DNA of 37,183 nt from the NCBI GenBank assembly GCA_025457745.1, contig JALOTT010000008.1, positions 1 through 37,183 of the forward strand, written 5' to 3'. This DNA comes from Verrucomicrobiota bacterium (GTDB lineage: Bacteria; Verrucomicrobiota; Verrucomicrobiia; Limisphaerales; JADLHS01). Shown here one piece after another: positions 1-8,175 of the stretch (positions are counted from its first letter, which is position 1; each line of letters opens with the position of its first letter). Both the position numbers and the translations under genes were made by a program. The notes beneath the pieces were generated by a model. It made no database searches and had not been told where the DNA came from. It saw only the letters and a list, made by a program, of their open reading frames with translations.

Positions 1-943
1 CTTCCGCCTGGACGATCAGTTTTTCATCGAGGGTTTCCTGCGGCCCGGCGATGGTCAACTGTTCGATCAAGGCCGGCAGGCGTTGTGCGAAAATGCCCTC
101 CGGCGCCTCGGTGTTTTGATGTTCGTAGTAGTGCAGCAGTTCGAGAACGAACGACAGCTTCGCGAAAGCAATGCGCTGGGACCGCGCCGTCTCCGTCTGT
201 CCCTTGCTGCGCTGGACGCGCTGGTGCAACCCCTGCAATTCCTTCCGCTTCTCCGGCGTGAGCGTGGCGTTTTGCTGGAGCAACTCAGCAAAGTCATTTT
301 TGAAGGCCAGCACGATCTCTTCCGGCTTGGGACGCGGATTCCGCCGGGCATCGGTGGTCAGGTCGTTGAAAAAGACCAGCGCCGGTTCGCCGAAATCCCG
401 GACGATCCGGTCCTTCGGCAACTGGCCTTTGACGAAACAGCGGGTCGCGCGGACGACCTTCGCTGAAAAGGACGATTCCGGATCCTTGACGAGCGCTTCG
501 AGCAGCTCCTTTTCCAGCGGCGGGTCCAACTGGATCAGTTCCGCGACCGCCGGTTTCACGGCCGCCGACAGGTCGCGCTTCGTCTGGTCGAGCGCGCGCA
601 GCACCATCGGTTGCGGCAGGCTCGTATCGGCCTTGCCCTTGGCTAGCAGCGCGCAGACTTCGCCGACGTGTGCGTTGTGTTCGACCAGTTTGGACACGAT
701 GACGCCGACGTCATTGATCGGCAGTTTGCTCACCAGGTTGGAAAGCAGGAGCACGAGTTCGGTGTGGGATTTCTGCCGATGCTCGATGACGCGCTCCAGG
801 AGGGAACGCAACACCTTGTTATCGTGTTCCAATGCGGCGCGTTCGGCTTCGAGTTGTCCGATCCGCAATTTCAATTCGTGCCAGCCCTGTTGGACTTCTT
901 CCAATGTTGCGGTCGGGCGCGTAAGAACCACTGTGTCGTCCAT
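1..943 (-). CDS. Hypothetical coiled-coil protein, 3'-partial
   Basis: This reading frame is absent from the ORF track because its stop lies outside the window. Read on the minus strand it starts at an ATG (943-941) preceded by a GGGGAAG ribosome-binding site and stays open for 314 codons to the window edge. The product begins MDDTVVLTRPTATLEEVQ. Residues of about 15-65 are rich in Leu, Glu, Lys and Arg with heptad-like spacing (RIGQLEAERAALEHDN), so a coiled coil is likely. The rest is mostly helical and charged, with no signal peptide or membrane segment, suggesting a cytoplasmic protein. It is the most downstream member of a minus-strand group starting near 4289. I do not recognise the family and assign no function. 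The plus-strand ORFs over this stretch are shadows. Confidence 0.72.
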   Translation of the reverse strand, partial: MDDTVVLTRPTATLEEVQQGWHELKLRIGQLEAERAALEHDNKVLRSLLERVIEHRQKSHTELVLLLSNLVSKLPINDVGVIVSKLVEHNAHVGEVCALLAKGKADTSLPQPMVLRALDQTKRDLSAAVKPAVAELIQLDPPLEKELLEALVKDPESSFSAKVVRATRCFVKGQLPKDRIVRDFGEPALVFFNDLTTDARRNPRPKPEEIVLAFKNDFAELLQQNATLTPEKRKELQGLHQRVQRSKGQTETARSQRIAFAKLSFVLELLHYYEHQNTEAPEGIFAQRLPALIEQLTIAGPQETLDEKLIVQAE

Positions 944-1114
944 GCGTCAATCTTCCCCAAAGCCGGGCTTAGTTTCCACAATTATTTGAGTGGCTCACAA
1001 GCGTTGGCCCGCCCGCTCTCTGTTGCTGGGTTGGGGGATCGTTATTGCTCCTAACGTTGTCCGTGAGCAATCGGTTTTCCGATTTGGATCTGGGAAACGG
1101 TTGGTGTTGCGCGG

Positions 1115-2389
1115 TCATGGTCCCGGCGGAGTGGCCAGTTGGTTCAGCCAGCCGTCGCCGCCCCGCTCGCGGTAAGTGGCCCACGCGCCCGTGCCAAGTT
1201 CGGCTTCCAGCGCGCGTTCCGTCTCGGCGCGGATTGCCTGCAGCGACGCCGTGCGTTCTTCCACGGTGCGGGACTCGCCCTCGCGAGTCCGACGAGCCTG
1301 GGCTTCAGCCTGATGGAATCGGTCGTAAACCGCTGTCCCCTTCTGCTCCGGCAGGCTGTAGCGCTCGATGACTTGGCTGATCTGCTCGAAAGAGTTGTCC
1401 GTGGCCCGCTGGTAATCTGCATAACGCGCTTCGCCGAGCGATTTTTGAATTTCCGCTGCGGCGCGCTGCCGAACCTCCGCCCGCTGCCTGTTCGCCTCCG
1501 GCGTGTTCTGCTGAAACTCCGCCTCCGCCTTCTGGCGTTGGGCGGTGGCACGCGCAATGATGCGGAGTTCGTCCTCGGAAAACTCGACCCGGGATTGCCG
1601 GAGGCACACATCCGCACCCGGCGAGTTCCGTAGGCGATACTCCGCCAGTTCCTCCGGCGTGAGCAGTTCCGCCAGTTGCCGGCCGTGGTCCGCCTCCAGC
1701 TCCCGTTGCTGGCGCTGGCGTTCTTTGCGTTCCTGGTTGGTGAGTGCGTGGTCACATTTCTTCAACTGTTTCTTCGCCTCGTCCACGCCTTCGCGGAGAG
1801 CGACGACCCCCTCCCGCTTTTCTGGCGTGAGAAAGTCAAGGAGCCGGGCCGTCCGCGCTCGCGCCGCCGCCGCGCGGTTCTCTTCGTCGTCGGCTTGAAA
1901 CGGGTTCACATGACCCAGCAGTTCCTTGAACACACCGGCCCGTTCCTCTTTCAATGCCCGCCACGCCTCTTCATATCGTTTGCTCTCGTCCTTGACCTTG
2001 TCCGTCTCCATCTCGGCAATCAAGCGCCAGAACTCGCGGTGCAACGGCGCGAGCAATTGCCGCAGGCGTTCGACGAATAGATCGTCCACGTCCGCCACGA
2101 TGAGGTCACGGATCGTTCGCTCTGGACAGCCGATCGCCTGTAGGTTCTGCATGTAAACGCGGTAGTCGCGGGACTCGACCTCGCTCCAGTGAAACGGCGC
2201 GGTCACTTCCACTATCGCCGGCAGGGATTCGCAAATGATCTTGCGGACGCGGATTGTGCGATTGGTCAGGGGCTGCGCTGCCGGCCTGGGGGTTACGGCA
2301 GTGTGTCGTACGAGCGTCGCGCGCGTGATGGCAACGCCGAGCGCCACGTTCAGAGCGAGGGAAAGGATGAGCCAGCGGCGCGCGTTCAT
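1115..2389 (-). CDS. Signal-anchor protein with GCPERTIRDLIVADV motif, paralogue A
   Basis: I place the start at the ATG at 2389 rather than the track start at 2413, because this ATG overlaps the upstream stop as ATGA and the N terminus then reads MNARRWLILSLALNVALG, a typical signal anchor. The 424-residue product has one N-terminal membrane segment, then a long charged helical region probably exposed outside the membrane. Residues of about 85-110 contain IGCPERTIRDLIVADV, which the upstream neighbour shares almost exactly. Two short LTPEK/LTPEE motifs recur in the helical part, loosely reminiscent of LTxxQ stress proteins. Family members with this motif seem common in Verrucomicrobiota (from memory), but I know of no established function. 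Confidence 0.8.
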   Translation of the reverse strand: MNARRWLILSLALNVALGVAITRATLVRHTAVTPRPAAQPLTNRTIRVRKIICESLPAIVEVTAPFHWSEVESRDYRVYMQNLQAIGCPERTIRDLIVADVDDLFVERLRQLLAPLHREFWRLIAEMETDKVKDESKRYEEAWRALKEERAGVFKELLGHVNPFQADDEENRAAAARARTARLLDFLTPEKREGVVALREGVDEAKKQLKKCDHALTNQERKERQRQQRELEADHGRQLAELLTPEELAEYRLRNSPGADVCLRQSRVEFSEDELRIIARATAQRQKAEAEFQQNTPEANRQRAEVRQRAAAEIQKSLGEARYADYQRATDNSFEQISQVIERYSLPEQKGTAVYDRFHQAEAQARRTREGESRTVEERTASLQAIRAETERALEAELGTGAWATYRERGGDGWLNQLATPPGP

Positions 2390-3612
2390 AACCGGTTGAC
2401 ATTGGTCACCCACTGCCCGGACTTCTGGAGGTAATCCCCGAATTTGGACCCCAGCAACGCGTTCACCTCACGGGAAACGCTCGCGGTCACGGCCTCGAGC
2501 TGTTGCGTGCGGACGGTGGGGTCGAGCGCCTTGTCCTGACGCAGGTTCTGCACTTCCTCTGCGGCCAGTTTCCGAACTTCGTAGAGCAGGTGCGCGGTTT
2601 CGATCGGAAGCAGCGACTCGTTTGCGAACGACCGGATGCCGCGGTAGTTGCAGTCCTCCAGAAGTTCGAGTTCCACAAAGCGCGCTTCACCCAGAATCTC
2701 CCGCATACGCCGCGCGAGCGCCGCCTTGTCCGCGTCTTTCTCTTCCTTCGTCTGGGATTCTTCCAATTCCAGCACATTCCAGCCCAAGGGGCGGACTTGC
2801 ACGCCGGCCAGCGTAATCTGGCGCAATTCGGTCGCCGTGGGCTTTAGCTCCTCCAACCCGCCGCTCTTGAACAACCAATCCATCAGACCAGCCCGCGCGC
2901 AGAATTCCTCGAACGGCGCCGGCGGGAGAATAGCGCGCAACTGCCGCTCGGCTTCGTCGCGCCAGCGGCGAAGTTCGGCGTAATCCTCATCCAGGAAGAT
3001 GTTCCGGCATCGCCATTCCACCTCTTCCTTGGCTGCGGGCGCAGACATGATCAAACCGTACGCACGCTGGAATTGATCTTCAGAAACTTCCCCCAGCAGC
3101 ACCCGGCAGATGACCTGCTCATCCTTAAAAATGTCGCGCTCGAGTTCCGGCGTCCATTCGTAGCCGAACAACCGGCGCAACATCGCCTGAAGTTCTTCCT
3201 TCAACTGGAACGCCTCCGCCTCGCGCTGCCGTTCCGCGGCAACGCGCCGCGGGCCGTTCGCCCAGAAGGGGGTGGTGTCCGGACGATTCTTGAACGCCGC
3301 GAACGTCTGCCAGACATCGGCAACAATAAGGTCGCGAATGGTCCGCTCCGGACACCCCACGCGACGGAGGTTGGCGACGAACTCATCGTAGTTCGTGGAT
3401 TCAAGCTGTCGCCAGTGAAAGCGGTTCGTGACGAAGGTGGTGCCCGGTGGCAGGTTCGTGACGGCGCAGGCGACGCCAGTTTTGGCCGACGCCTCGGTTT
3501 GCGTCGGCACCGACAACACTGACGGCTGAGGCGCACGAAGCCACTTTGCCGCCGCCGCGGCCAATGCGACATTCAGGCCGACCGAGAGCATCAAGAGGCT
3601 CGCTGTTTTCAT
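2386..3612 (-). CDS. Signal-anchor protein with GCPERTIRDLIVADV motif, paralogue B
   Basis: The track starts at a TTG (3621); the ATG at 3612 gives MKTASLLMLSVGLNVALAAA, a clean signal anchor, and is preferred. The 408-residue product shares its layout with the downstream gene: membrane segment, a short low-complexity spacer, a segment around FHWRQLESTNYDEF, then VGCPERTIRDLIVADV near residue 100 and a long charged helical tail. The tails diverge much more than the motif region, as expected for an old tandem duplication with a conserved functional core. The stop overlaps the next start as ATGA, so the two are probably translationally coupled and work together in the envelope. Function unknown. 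Confidence 0.8.
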   Translation of the reverse strand: MKTASLLMLSVGLNVALAAAAAKWLRAPQPSVLSVPTQTEASAKTGVACAVTNLPPGTTFVTNRFHWRQLESTNYDEFVANLRRVGCPERTIRDLIVADVWQTFAAFKNRPDTTPFWANGPRRVAAERQREAEAFQLKEELQAMLRRLFGYEWTPELERDIFKDEQVICRVLLGEVSEDQFQRAYGLIMSAPAAKEEVEWRCRNIFLDEDYAELRRWRDEAERQLRAILPPAPFEEFCARAGLMDWLFKSGGLEELKPTATELRQITLAGVQVRPLGWNVLELEESQTKEEKDADKAALARRMREILGEARFVELELLEDCNYRGIRSFANESLLPIETAHLLYEVRKLAAEEVQNLRQDKALDPTVRTQQLEAVTASVSREVNALLGSKFGDYLQKSGQWVTNVNRL

Positions 3613-3695
3613 CGGACTCAAAGTGTTTTCGTTGACGTTGCCATGCCCCGTTCACGATGTTTCTCAATCGCGCGGTGCAGGCTCGGGTCGTGGTT

Positions 3696-4289
3696 CTACG
3701 GGGTGACCGGATTCGACCGGCGCACCATCTCGCCCGGTTTCTGGAACAACTCGCCTTCGCCGATGTGCTTGAGAACGAAACGCTTCAAGTCACGCGTGGA
3801 CGCGGTCAGGAGGATGCGGTCTTTCTGTTCGACCTGGTGCGCGAGGGTTTTCGGGTTCGCTTCGAGATGTTTCTTCAGCCACTCGAAATCGAAGAACGCG
3901 AGCTTCAGTCCCGGCTCAAGCTGCGATACGCGAACGAGCAGATGGCCGGGATACATGGCGAACGCCACGAGGTCGGCTTGGTTCGTCGCGTACTCGCAGT
4001 TGCTCGGGATGAGGTCGAGAAAAAATTCCTGCTTGAGCTTGAAAAGATGGGCGTTGAACTCGCCGCGCTTGCTGTCCTTCTCGGTGACGGTAAGTTTGTA
4101 GGCCTTGTCGTCGCCCTTCTCGAATTTCCATAACTGCGGTTCGTCCGACGGCTCCTTCGTCTGCCATTCGCCAAGCAGGCGCGGGTCGAAGACGATGTCC
4201 TCTTTCGTGTAGAACGGATTCACAGACGGAATGCAGCCGCTCAAAAGCAGGGCGGTGACAACTGGGATGATCAAGTTGCGCGTTTTCAT
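3696..4289 (-). CDS. Putative lipoprotein
   Basis: The N terminus MKTRNLIIPVVTALLLSGC has a short charged region, a hydrophobic stretch and a lipobox (LLSGC), so the product should be lipidated on Cys and anchored in the envelope. A GTG at 4298 is an alternative start three codons upstream with slightly better spacing to a GGTGG site. The mature part of about 180 residues opens with IPSVNPFYTKEDIVFDPRLLGEW, a phrase I associate with small lipoproteins of Verrucomicrobiota and Bacteroidetes. It is followed by a beta-rich region and a charged C terminus. It is the first gene of the minus-strand group and diverges from the kinase gene across about 160 bases. Function unknown. Confidence 0.78.
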   Translation of the reverse strand: MKTRNLIIPVVTALLLSGCIPSVNPFYTKEDIVFDPRLLGEWQTKEPSDEPQLWKFEKGDDKAYKLTVTEKDSKRGEFNAHLFKLKQEFFLDLIPSNCEYATNQADLVAFAMYPGHLLVRVSQLEPGLKLAFFDFEWLKKHLEANPKTLAHQVEQKDRILLTASTRDLKRFVLKHIGEGELFQKPGEMVRRSNPVTP

Positions 4290-4451
4290 GTCGGTCACAG
4301 TCTATTTCCACCGGGTCAATCCCGGCGGTGTGTCTTCACTAATACAAAGCGAGATTCGCCGGCAAAACAGATCAGTTTCTTTGCGAAATGTGGCTTTTCT
4401 CTGGCCGCCTCCGTCACGCCTGTTAAAGTCAGGACCAGGTTTCAGTACTTA

Positions 4452-7013
4452 ATGGACAAGTCCACGACCAATGTCCAAGACGTGTTCGCCGAGGCAATGG
4501 GATTGCCTCGTGGCGAAGCGCGCGTCCGATTCCTGGCCGCGCGTTGCGGCAGCGATCCCGCTCTGCGGGACGAAGTCGAGTCGCTCCTCCGCGCCCACGA
4601 CGACGCGGGCGAATTCCTGAATCCACCGCCGCCCGTCCCGGGCGCGCAGGTTGGAGTTCACGCTTCAGCGTGCCCTCCCCGAACGCCGGACAAGCTGAAG
4701 CTTGAACTCCAACGGGGCCGGACTTCTGACGCGCTGGGCACAGCGGTCATGAACGCGGCGGCCCACGCGGAAGCTTTCCTGCGCGGCGTCTCGAATCCGA
4801 CTGACGAGCAGGTGGAAAATTTCGTCGCACAAGTTCCGGAAGTCCTGCGCCCGGAGGCTCGCGAGCGCATTCAAGCTGGCTTGCATGTGCGCCAACTCCG
4901 CGACCGTGAGCGCCGTCCGCCGTCAGAGCACGAGGAAGAGCTGCCGCGTTTGCCAGGCTACCACATCGAACGGAAACTTGGCTATGGCGGCCTGGGCGTC
5001 GTCTATGCCGCGCATGACGAGAAGCTTAATCGCCGCGTCGCCATCAAAGTTCTGCGTCGGCGCAGCGATGCGCAGGTGCGCAAGCGGGTGCTCGCCGAGG
5101 CGCGCCACACCGCGTCGCTCGGCGACCCCGGCGTGGTCACGATTTTTTCCGTGCTCGATGAAACCGATCCGCCGGCCATCGTCATGGAATTTGTCGAGGG
5201 CTTCCCCATTGACCGGTTCGCCGTGCAGCTCAACTTCGAGCAGAAGGCGCGGCTGCTCCGCGAAGTGGCGCGTGGACTTTCCGCGGCCCACGCTGCCGGC
5301 CTGATTCATCGCGATCTCAAGCCGGACAACATCATCGTGGGGCCGGACATGCGGCCGCGCATTTTGGATTTCGGCCTGGCGTTGTCGCTCGAAGAGGCGG
5401 GCCGGCAGGGACGCTGGTTCGAGGGCACGCCGCTTTACGCCTCGCCGGAGCAGGCGCTGGACAAACCGCTCGCCGCGGCGTCGGACGTGTTTTCGTTTGG
5501 CAGCCTGATGTTCAAGGTGCTGACGGGCAAAGCGCCGTTCGCGGGCGATTCGATCAGCCAGGTGCTCGAAGCCATCGCGAGCACCGCGCCGCCGTTCCTG
5601 CGCGAAGTGGCCGTGGGCGTGCCGGAGGATTTGCAGGCCGTCTGCCTTGCGTGCCTCGCTTGGAATCCCGCCGACCGGCCCACCGCCGAACAGATCGCGC
5701 TTGAACTGGGCCGCTTCCTCGTTGGCGAACCGGTGCGGCTCAAGCCCAAGTTGTACGACGATTTGTTGCGCCGCTCGATTAGCGAACACGAGAACCAGGC
5801 GCGCGCCTGGGAAAGCCAGAGCATCATTTCGCGTGAGGAGCGGGACGCCTTGGAAGTGATGCACCGCCGGTTGCTGGCGGACGAAGACCATTGGATCATT
5901 GACGCGCGCCGCATTACGCCGCTGCAAACGATTCTGTCCGGCGCCACCTGGCTGACCGTCGTGGCCACGGTGCTGATGGTCTGGTTGCTGCGCGATGAAT
6001 TCGGGCCCCCTTGGCGCTGGCTGCTGCCGGCGTTCTTCACAATGACTTTGCTGCTCGCGGGCCGCGCCGCGCGCCGTGAACGCGAGCCGCTCGCGGCGGC
6101 CACGTTTCTGGCCGGTGCGACGCTGGCCATTGCGCCTTGCGCGCTTGCGTTGCTTGCTGAATTCGGCGCGTTCGCCACGGCGCCCACCGACGTGAAGCAA
6201 CTCTTCGCCGGAACCTTCACGAATCAACAAGTGCTCGCGTCATCACTCGCGGCATTGGCGGTGTCCATGTTTGGTCTGTGGCGGTTGAAAATGACGGGCT
6301 TCGCCTGGACCACGGCCATGCTGGCCACGACCAGTTACCTCAGTTTGCTGCTGTTGTTCAACTGGCTGGAGAAAGAGCCGGAGATCCAGGCGCTGTGGTG
6401 TTTGCCGGTGATGGCCATGGAACTCGTGGCGCTCAGGTTCGAACGCAGCGGTCGCGTGCGCTGGACAACGCCTTTCCATCTGGTGGCGCTGATTACGTTG
6501 GTGGCCGGCCTGGATGTCATCGCGATGAACGGGCCGACGCTCGATATGCTCGGAGTGGACGCGGCGCGCTGGCCTTACTTCGATCACGAACGACAAGTCG
6601 CGCTCTCCGTGGTCATGAATGGGTTGTTGTTCCTGGCGCTCATGCTAACCACCGAACGATCGGCCAGTCTCGATCTCCGGCGCGCGAGCAAACTGCTCGA
6701 AGTCCTGGCAATCCTGCACGTGTTGAGCGCGCTGTTCGTCAACGCGATGAATCACCGCGACGACGCGCACGTGCGGGTGGACGTGTGGCTCTACCTGAGC
6801 GCGGCGGTATTGCTCGCGGTCCTCGCGCCGTTTCGCTCGCGGTGGCGATTATTGGTCGGCGGGCTGGCGGGCTGCGGGCTGGGCAGCTATTTGCTCGTGA
6901 ACCTTGGATTGGTGGCGCGCAAGCCGTTCATTGTTGGCCTGGGATTTGCCGGTTTGCTGGTGGCACTGGGAACTTTTGTTTACGTCCGGCGTAAATCACG
7001 CCCCGGCAATTGA
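4452..7013 (+). CDS. Membrane-anchored Ser/Thr protein kinase
   Basis: This 853-residue product is a Hanks-type kinase. Residues 1-60 form the small helical module often seen before kinases in Planctomycetes and Verrucomicrobiota. The kinase domain runs from about 170 to 430: Gly-rich loop GYGGLGVVY, VAIK lysine, catalytic loop HRDLKPDN near 285, DFG near 305 and an SPE in place of APE. All core catalytic residues are present. From about 490 to 850 there are roughly nine or ten hydrophobic segments, so the kinase is cytoplasmic with a polytopic sensor-like or anchoring tail. Residues of about 66-87 are translated from a palindromic repeat. The 3' end overlaps the convergent ECF sigma gene by 86 bases. 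Such sigma and kinase pairs are recurrent in this superphylum, so a regulatory link is plausible but inferred. Confidence 0.93.
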   Translation: MDKSTTNVQDVFAEAMGLPRGEARVRFLAARCGSDPALRDEVESLLRAHDDAGEFLNPPPPVPGAQVGVHASACPPRTPDKLKLELQRGRTSDALGTAVMNAAAHAEAFLRGVSNPTDEQVENFVAQVPEVLRPEARERIQAGLHVRQLRDRERRPPSEHEEELPRLPGYHIERKLGYGGLGVVYAAHDEKLNRRVAIKVLRRRSDAQVRKRVLAEARHTASLGDPGVVTIFSVLDETDPPAIVMEFVEGFPIDRFAVQLNFEQKARLLREVARGLSAAHAAGLIHRDLKPDNIIVGPDMRPRILDFGLALSLEEAGRQGRWFEGTPLYASPEQALDKPLAAASDVFSFGSLMFKVLTGKAPFAGDSISQVLEAIASTAPPFLREVAVGVPEDLQAVCLACLAWNPADRPTAEQIALELGRFLVGEPVRLKPKLYDDLLRRSISEHENQARAWESQSIISREERDALEVMHRRLLADEDHWIIDARRITPLQTILSGATWLTVVATVLMVWLLRDEFGPPWRWLLPAFFTMTLLLAGRAARREREPLAAATFLAGATLAIAPCALALLAEFGAFATAPTDVKQLFAGTFTNQQVLASSLAALAVSMFGLWRLKMTGFAWTTAMLATTSYLSLLLLFNWLEKEPEIQALWCLPVMAMELVALRFERSGRVRWTTPFHLVALITLVAGLDVIAMNGPTLDMLGVDAARWPYFDHERQVALSVVMNGLLFLALMLTTERSASLDLRRASKLLEVLAILHVLSALFVNAMNHRDDAHVRVDVWLYLSAAVLLAVLAPFRSRWRLLVGGLAGCGLGSYLLVNLGLVARKPFIVGLGFAGLLVALGTFVYVRRKSRPGN
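4651..4712. repeat. 62-base palindromic repeat translated inside the kinase gene
   Basis: The ends are imperfect inverted repeats of about 22 bases (20 of 22 match): TTGGAGTTCACGCTTCAGC at the left and its near-complement ending GAACTCCAA at the right, with a loop of about 18 bases. The stretch is translated as VGVHASACPPRTPDKLKLEL within the linker between the N-terminal module and the kinase domain. Its peptide composition differs from its surroundings. The element resembles REP/MITE-type palindromes. Insertion in a flexible linker would explain why the kinase survived. Confidence 0.75.
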
Positions 7014-7572
7014 ACGACAACGCCCGGTTGATTTCCCGGTACAGCCACGCCCGCGCGTAAGCCCAATGGCGCTTGGCCGTGGGTTCAGAAAAGCCCATCA
7101 CCTGGGCGGCTTGTTCAATCGTCAGTCCGGCGAAGAACCTCAACTTCACCAACTCGGCTTTGACAGCATCGTGCGCGGCCAGCCGGTCCAACGCTTCATG
7201 CAGCGCGAGCAATTGCTCGTCATCCACGCTGGCCGCGAGATCCAGGCCGTCGAGGTCCACCCGCTCGGCGCCGCCGCCGTGACGCAACGCCCGTTTCCGC
7301 CGCGCATTGTCAATCAGGATGCGCCGCATGGCCTCCGCCGCGGCGGCAAAGAAATGGGCGCGGTTCTGCCATTCGGGTTGCTCGTCGCCGCCCAACCGCA
7401 ACCACGCTTCGTGCACGAGCGCGGTGGCTTGCAACGTCTGGCCGGGAGCTTCGTGTGCCAGCTTCTGCGCGGCGAGCTTGCGGAGCTCCTCATAGACCAG
7501 TGGCAGGAGTTCATTCGCCGCATGCGGATCACCCTGGTCAATGCGCTGAAGGATGACGGTGAGTTCGGTCAC
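6928..7572 (-). CDS. ECF-type RNA polymerase sigma factor
   Basis: The 214-residue product matches the ECF subgroup common in Planctomycetes and Verrucomicrobiota. The N-terminal half carries a region-2-like helical block (ELLPLVYEELRKLAAQKL, then TALVHEAWLRLGG and MRRILIDNARRKRA). A region-4 helix-turn-helix follows (LTIEQAAQVMGFSEPTAKRH) near residues 145-170. The start is a GTG at 7572 without an obvious ribosome-binding site. The last 30 or so residues (after RALSFN) are read from the antisense of the kinase 3' end, so the C terminus may have been extended by loss of an earlier stop. No anti-sigma gene is adjacent. It converges on the kinase gene rather than sharing its operon. Confidence 0.9.
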   Translation of the reverse strand: MTELTVILQRIDQGDPHAANELLPLVYEELRKLAAQKLAHEAPGQTLQATALVHEAWLRLGGDEQPEWQNRAHFFAAAAEAMRRILIDNARRKRALRHGGGAERVDLDGLDLAASVDDEQLLALHEALDRLAAHDAVKAELVKLRFFAGLTIEQAAQVMGFSEPTAKRHWAYARAWLYREINRALSFNCRGVIYAGRKQKFPVPPANRQIPGQQ

Positions 7573-7632
7573 GCGAAAATCATTACCGGAATCGGCGATG
7601 GGAAAGAAGCGTAGAACTTCGGCGCGTCATTT

Positions 7633-8175
7633 TTACCGGGAAGCTTCTTTCATCGCCTCGGCGTAGGGTTTGCCGTCGAGGAAAACCTGCTTGATGCTGG
7701 CGCGGCCGGAAGCGGGCACAACGGCTTGCACGGTGAGCTTCCCGCGCGGGTTGCCCGTGCCTTCGCGCACGTAGTAACGTTCCAGGCCGTACTCCACGTG
7801 AACCACGTTCGTGGCGTTCCATATTCGCCAGTTGCTCCGGGCTTGCAACAGCACCTGGTTCGCCGGCGGCTCGAACTGATTTGTGCTCGCTCTGCCCAGG
7901 GCAAAAAATTCGCCGTGGGGTTCGAGCGCGACATACACTTTGGTTCCCGCCGGCAAATCCCTTTTCACCGGTGGCGAAAAGAGGTTGGTCGGCACACTGC
8001 TGATTTTGTAATTCAAGATCAGGTAGTCTCCGCGCAGCAAATCGCGCGGGTCCACCCGCTCGGTTTCCAGCAGGATGACTTTGCCGGCGGACCACGCGTA
8101 TTCTTGCACCGCCACGGTGTAAAGCACCCAGGCGCTTTGCAGCGCGAGCACGAAAATGAACAGCTTGAGTTTCAT
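7633..8175 (-). CDS. GDYXXLXY-domain membrane-anchored protein
   Basis: The long track ORF is trimmed to the ATG at 8175, which overlaps the preceding stop as ATGA and yields MKLKLFIFVLALQSAWVLY, an N-terminal membrane segment. The 180-residue product contains DPRDLLRGDYLILNYKI, the hallmark of GDYXXLXY proteins, around residues 48-64. The rest is beta-rich and probably periplasmic, ending in a segment with YYVREGTGNPRGKLTV. In other genomes this family is typically encoded next to a DUF2157 membrane protein, exactly as here. The molecular role is not established. Because the DUF2157 gene upstream is frameshifted, coupling to it may be compromised. Confidence 0.85.
   Translation of the reverse strand: MKLKLFIFVLALQSAWVLYTVAVQEYAWSAGKVILLETERVDPRDLLRGDYLILNYKISSVPTNLFSPPVKRDLPAGTKVYVALEPHGEFFALGRASTNQFEPPANQVLLQARSNWRIWNATNVVHVEYGLERYYVREGTGNPRGKLTVQAVVPASGRASIKQVFLDGKPYAEAMKEASR

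Noticed and set aside
171-989. 272-codon plus-strand ORF
   Set aside because: Its Ser/Arg-rich composition and the better opposite frame (MDDTVVL...) with a ribosome-binding site make it a shadow.
4923-6230. 435-codon minus-strand ORF
   Set aside because: It is a shadow of the kinase gene in GC-rich DNA and has Gln/Arg/Gly-biased composition.
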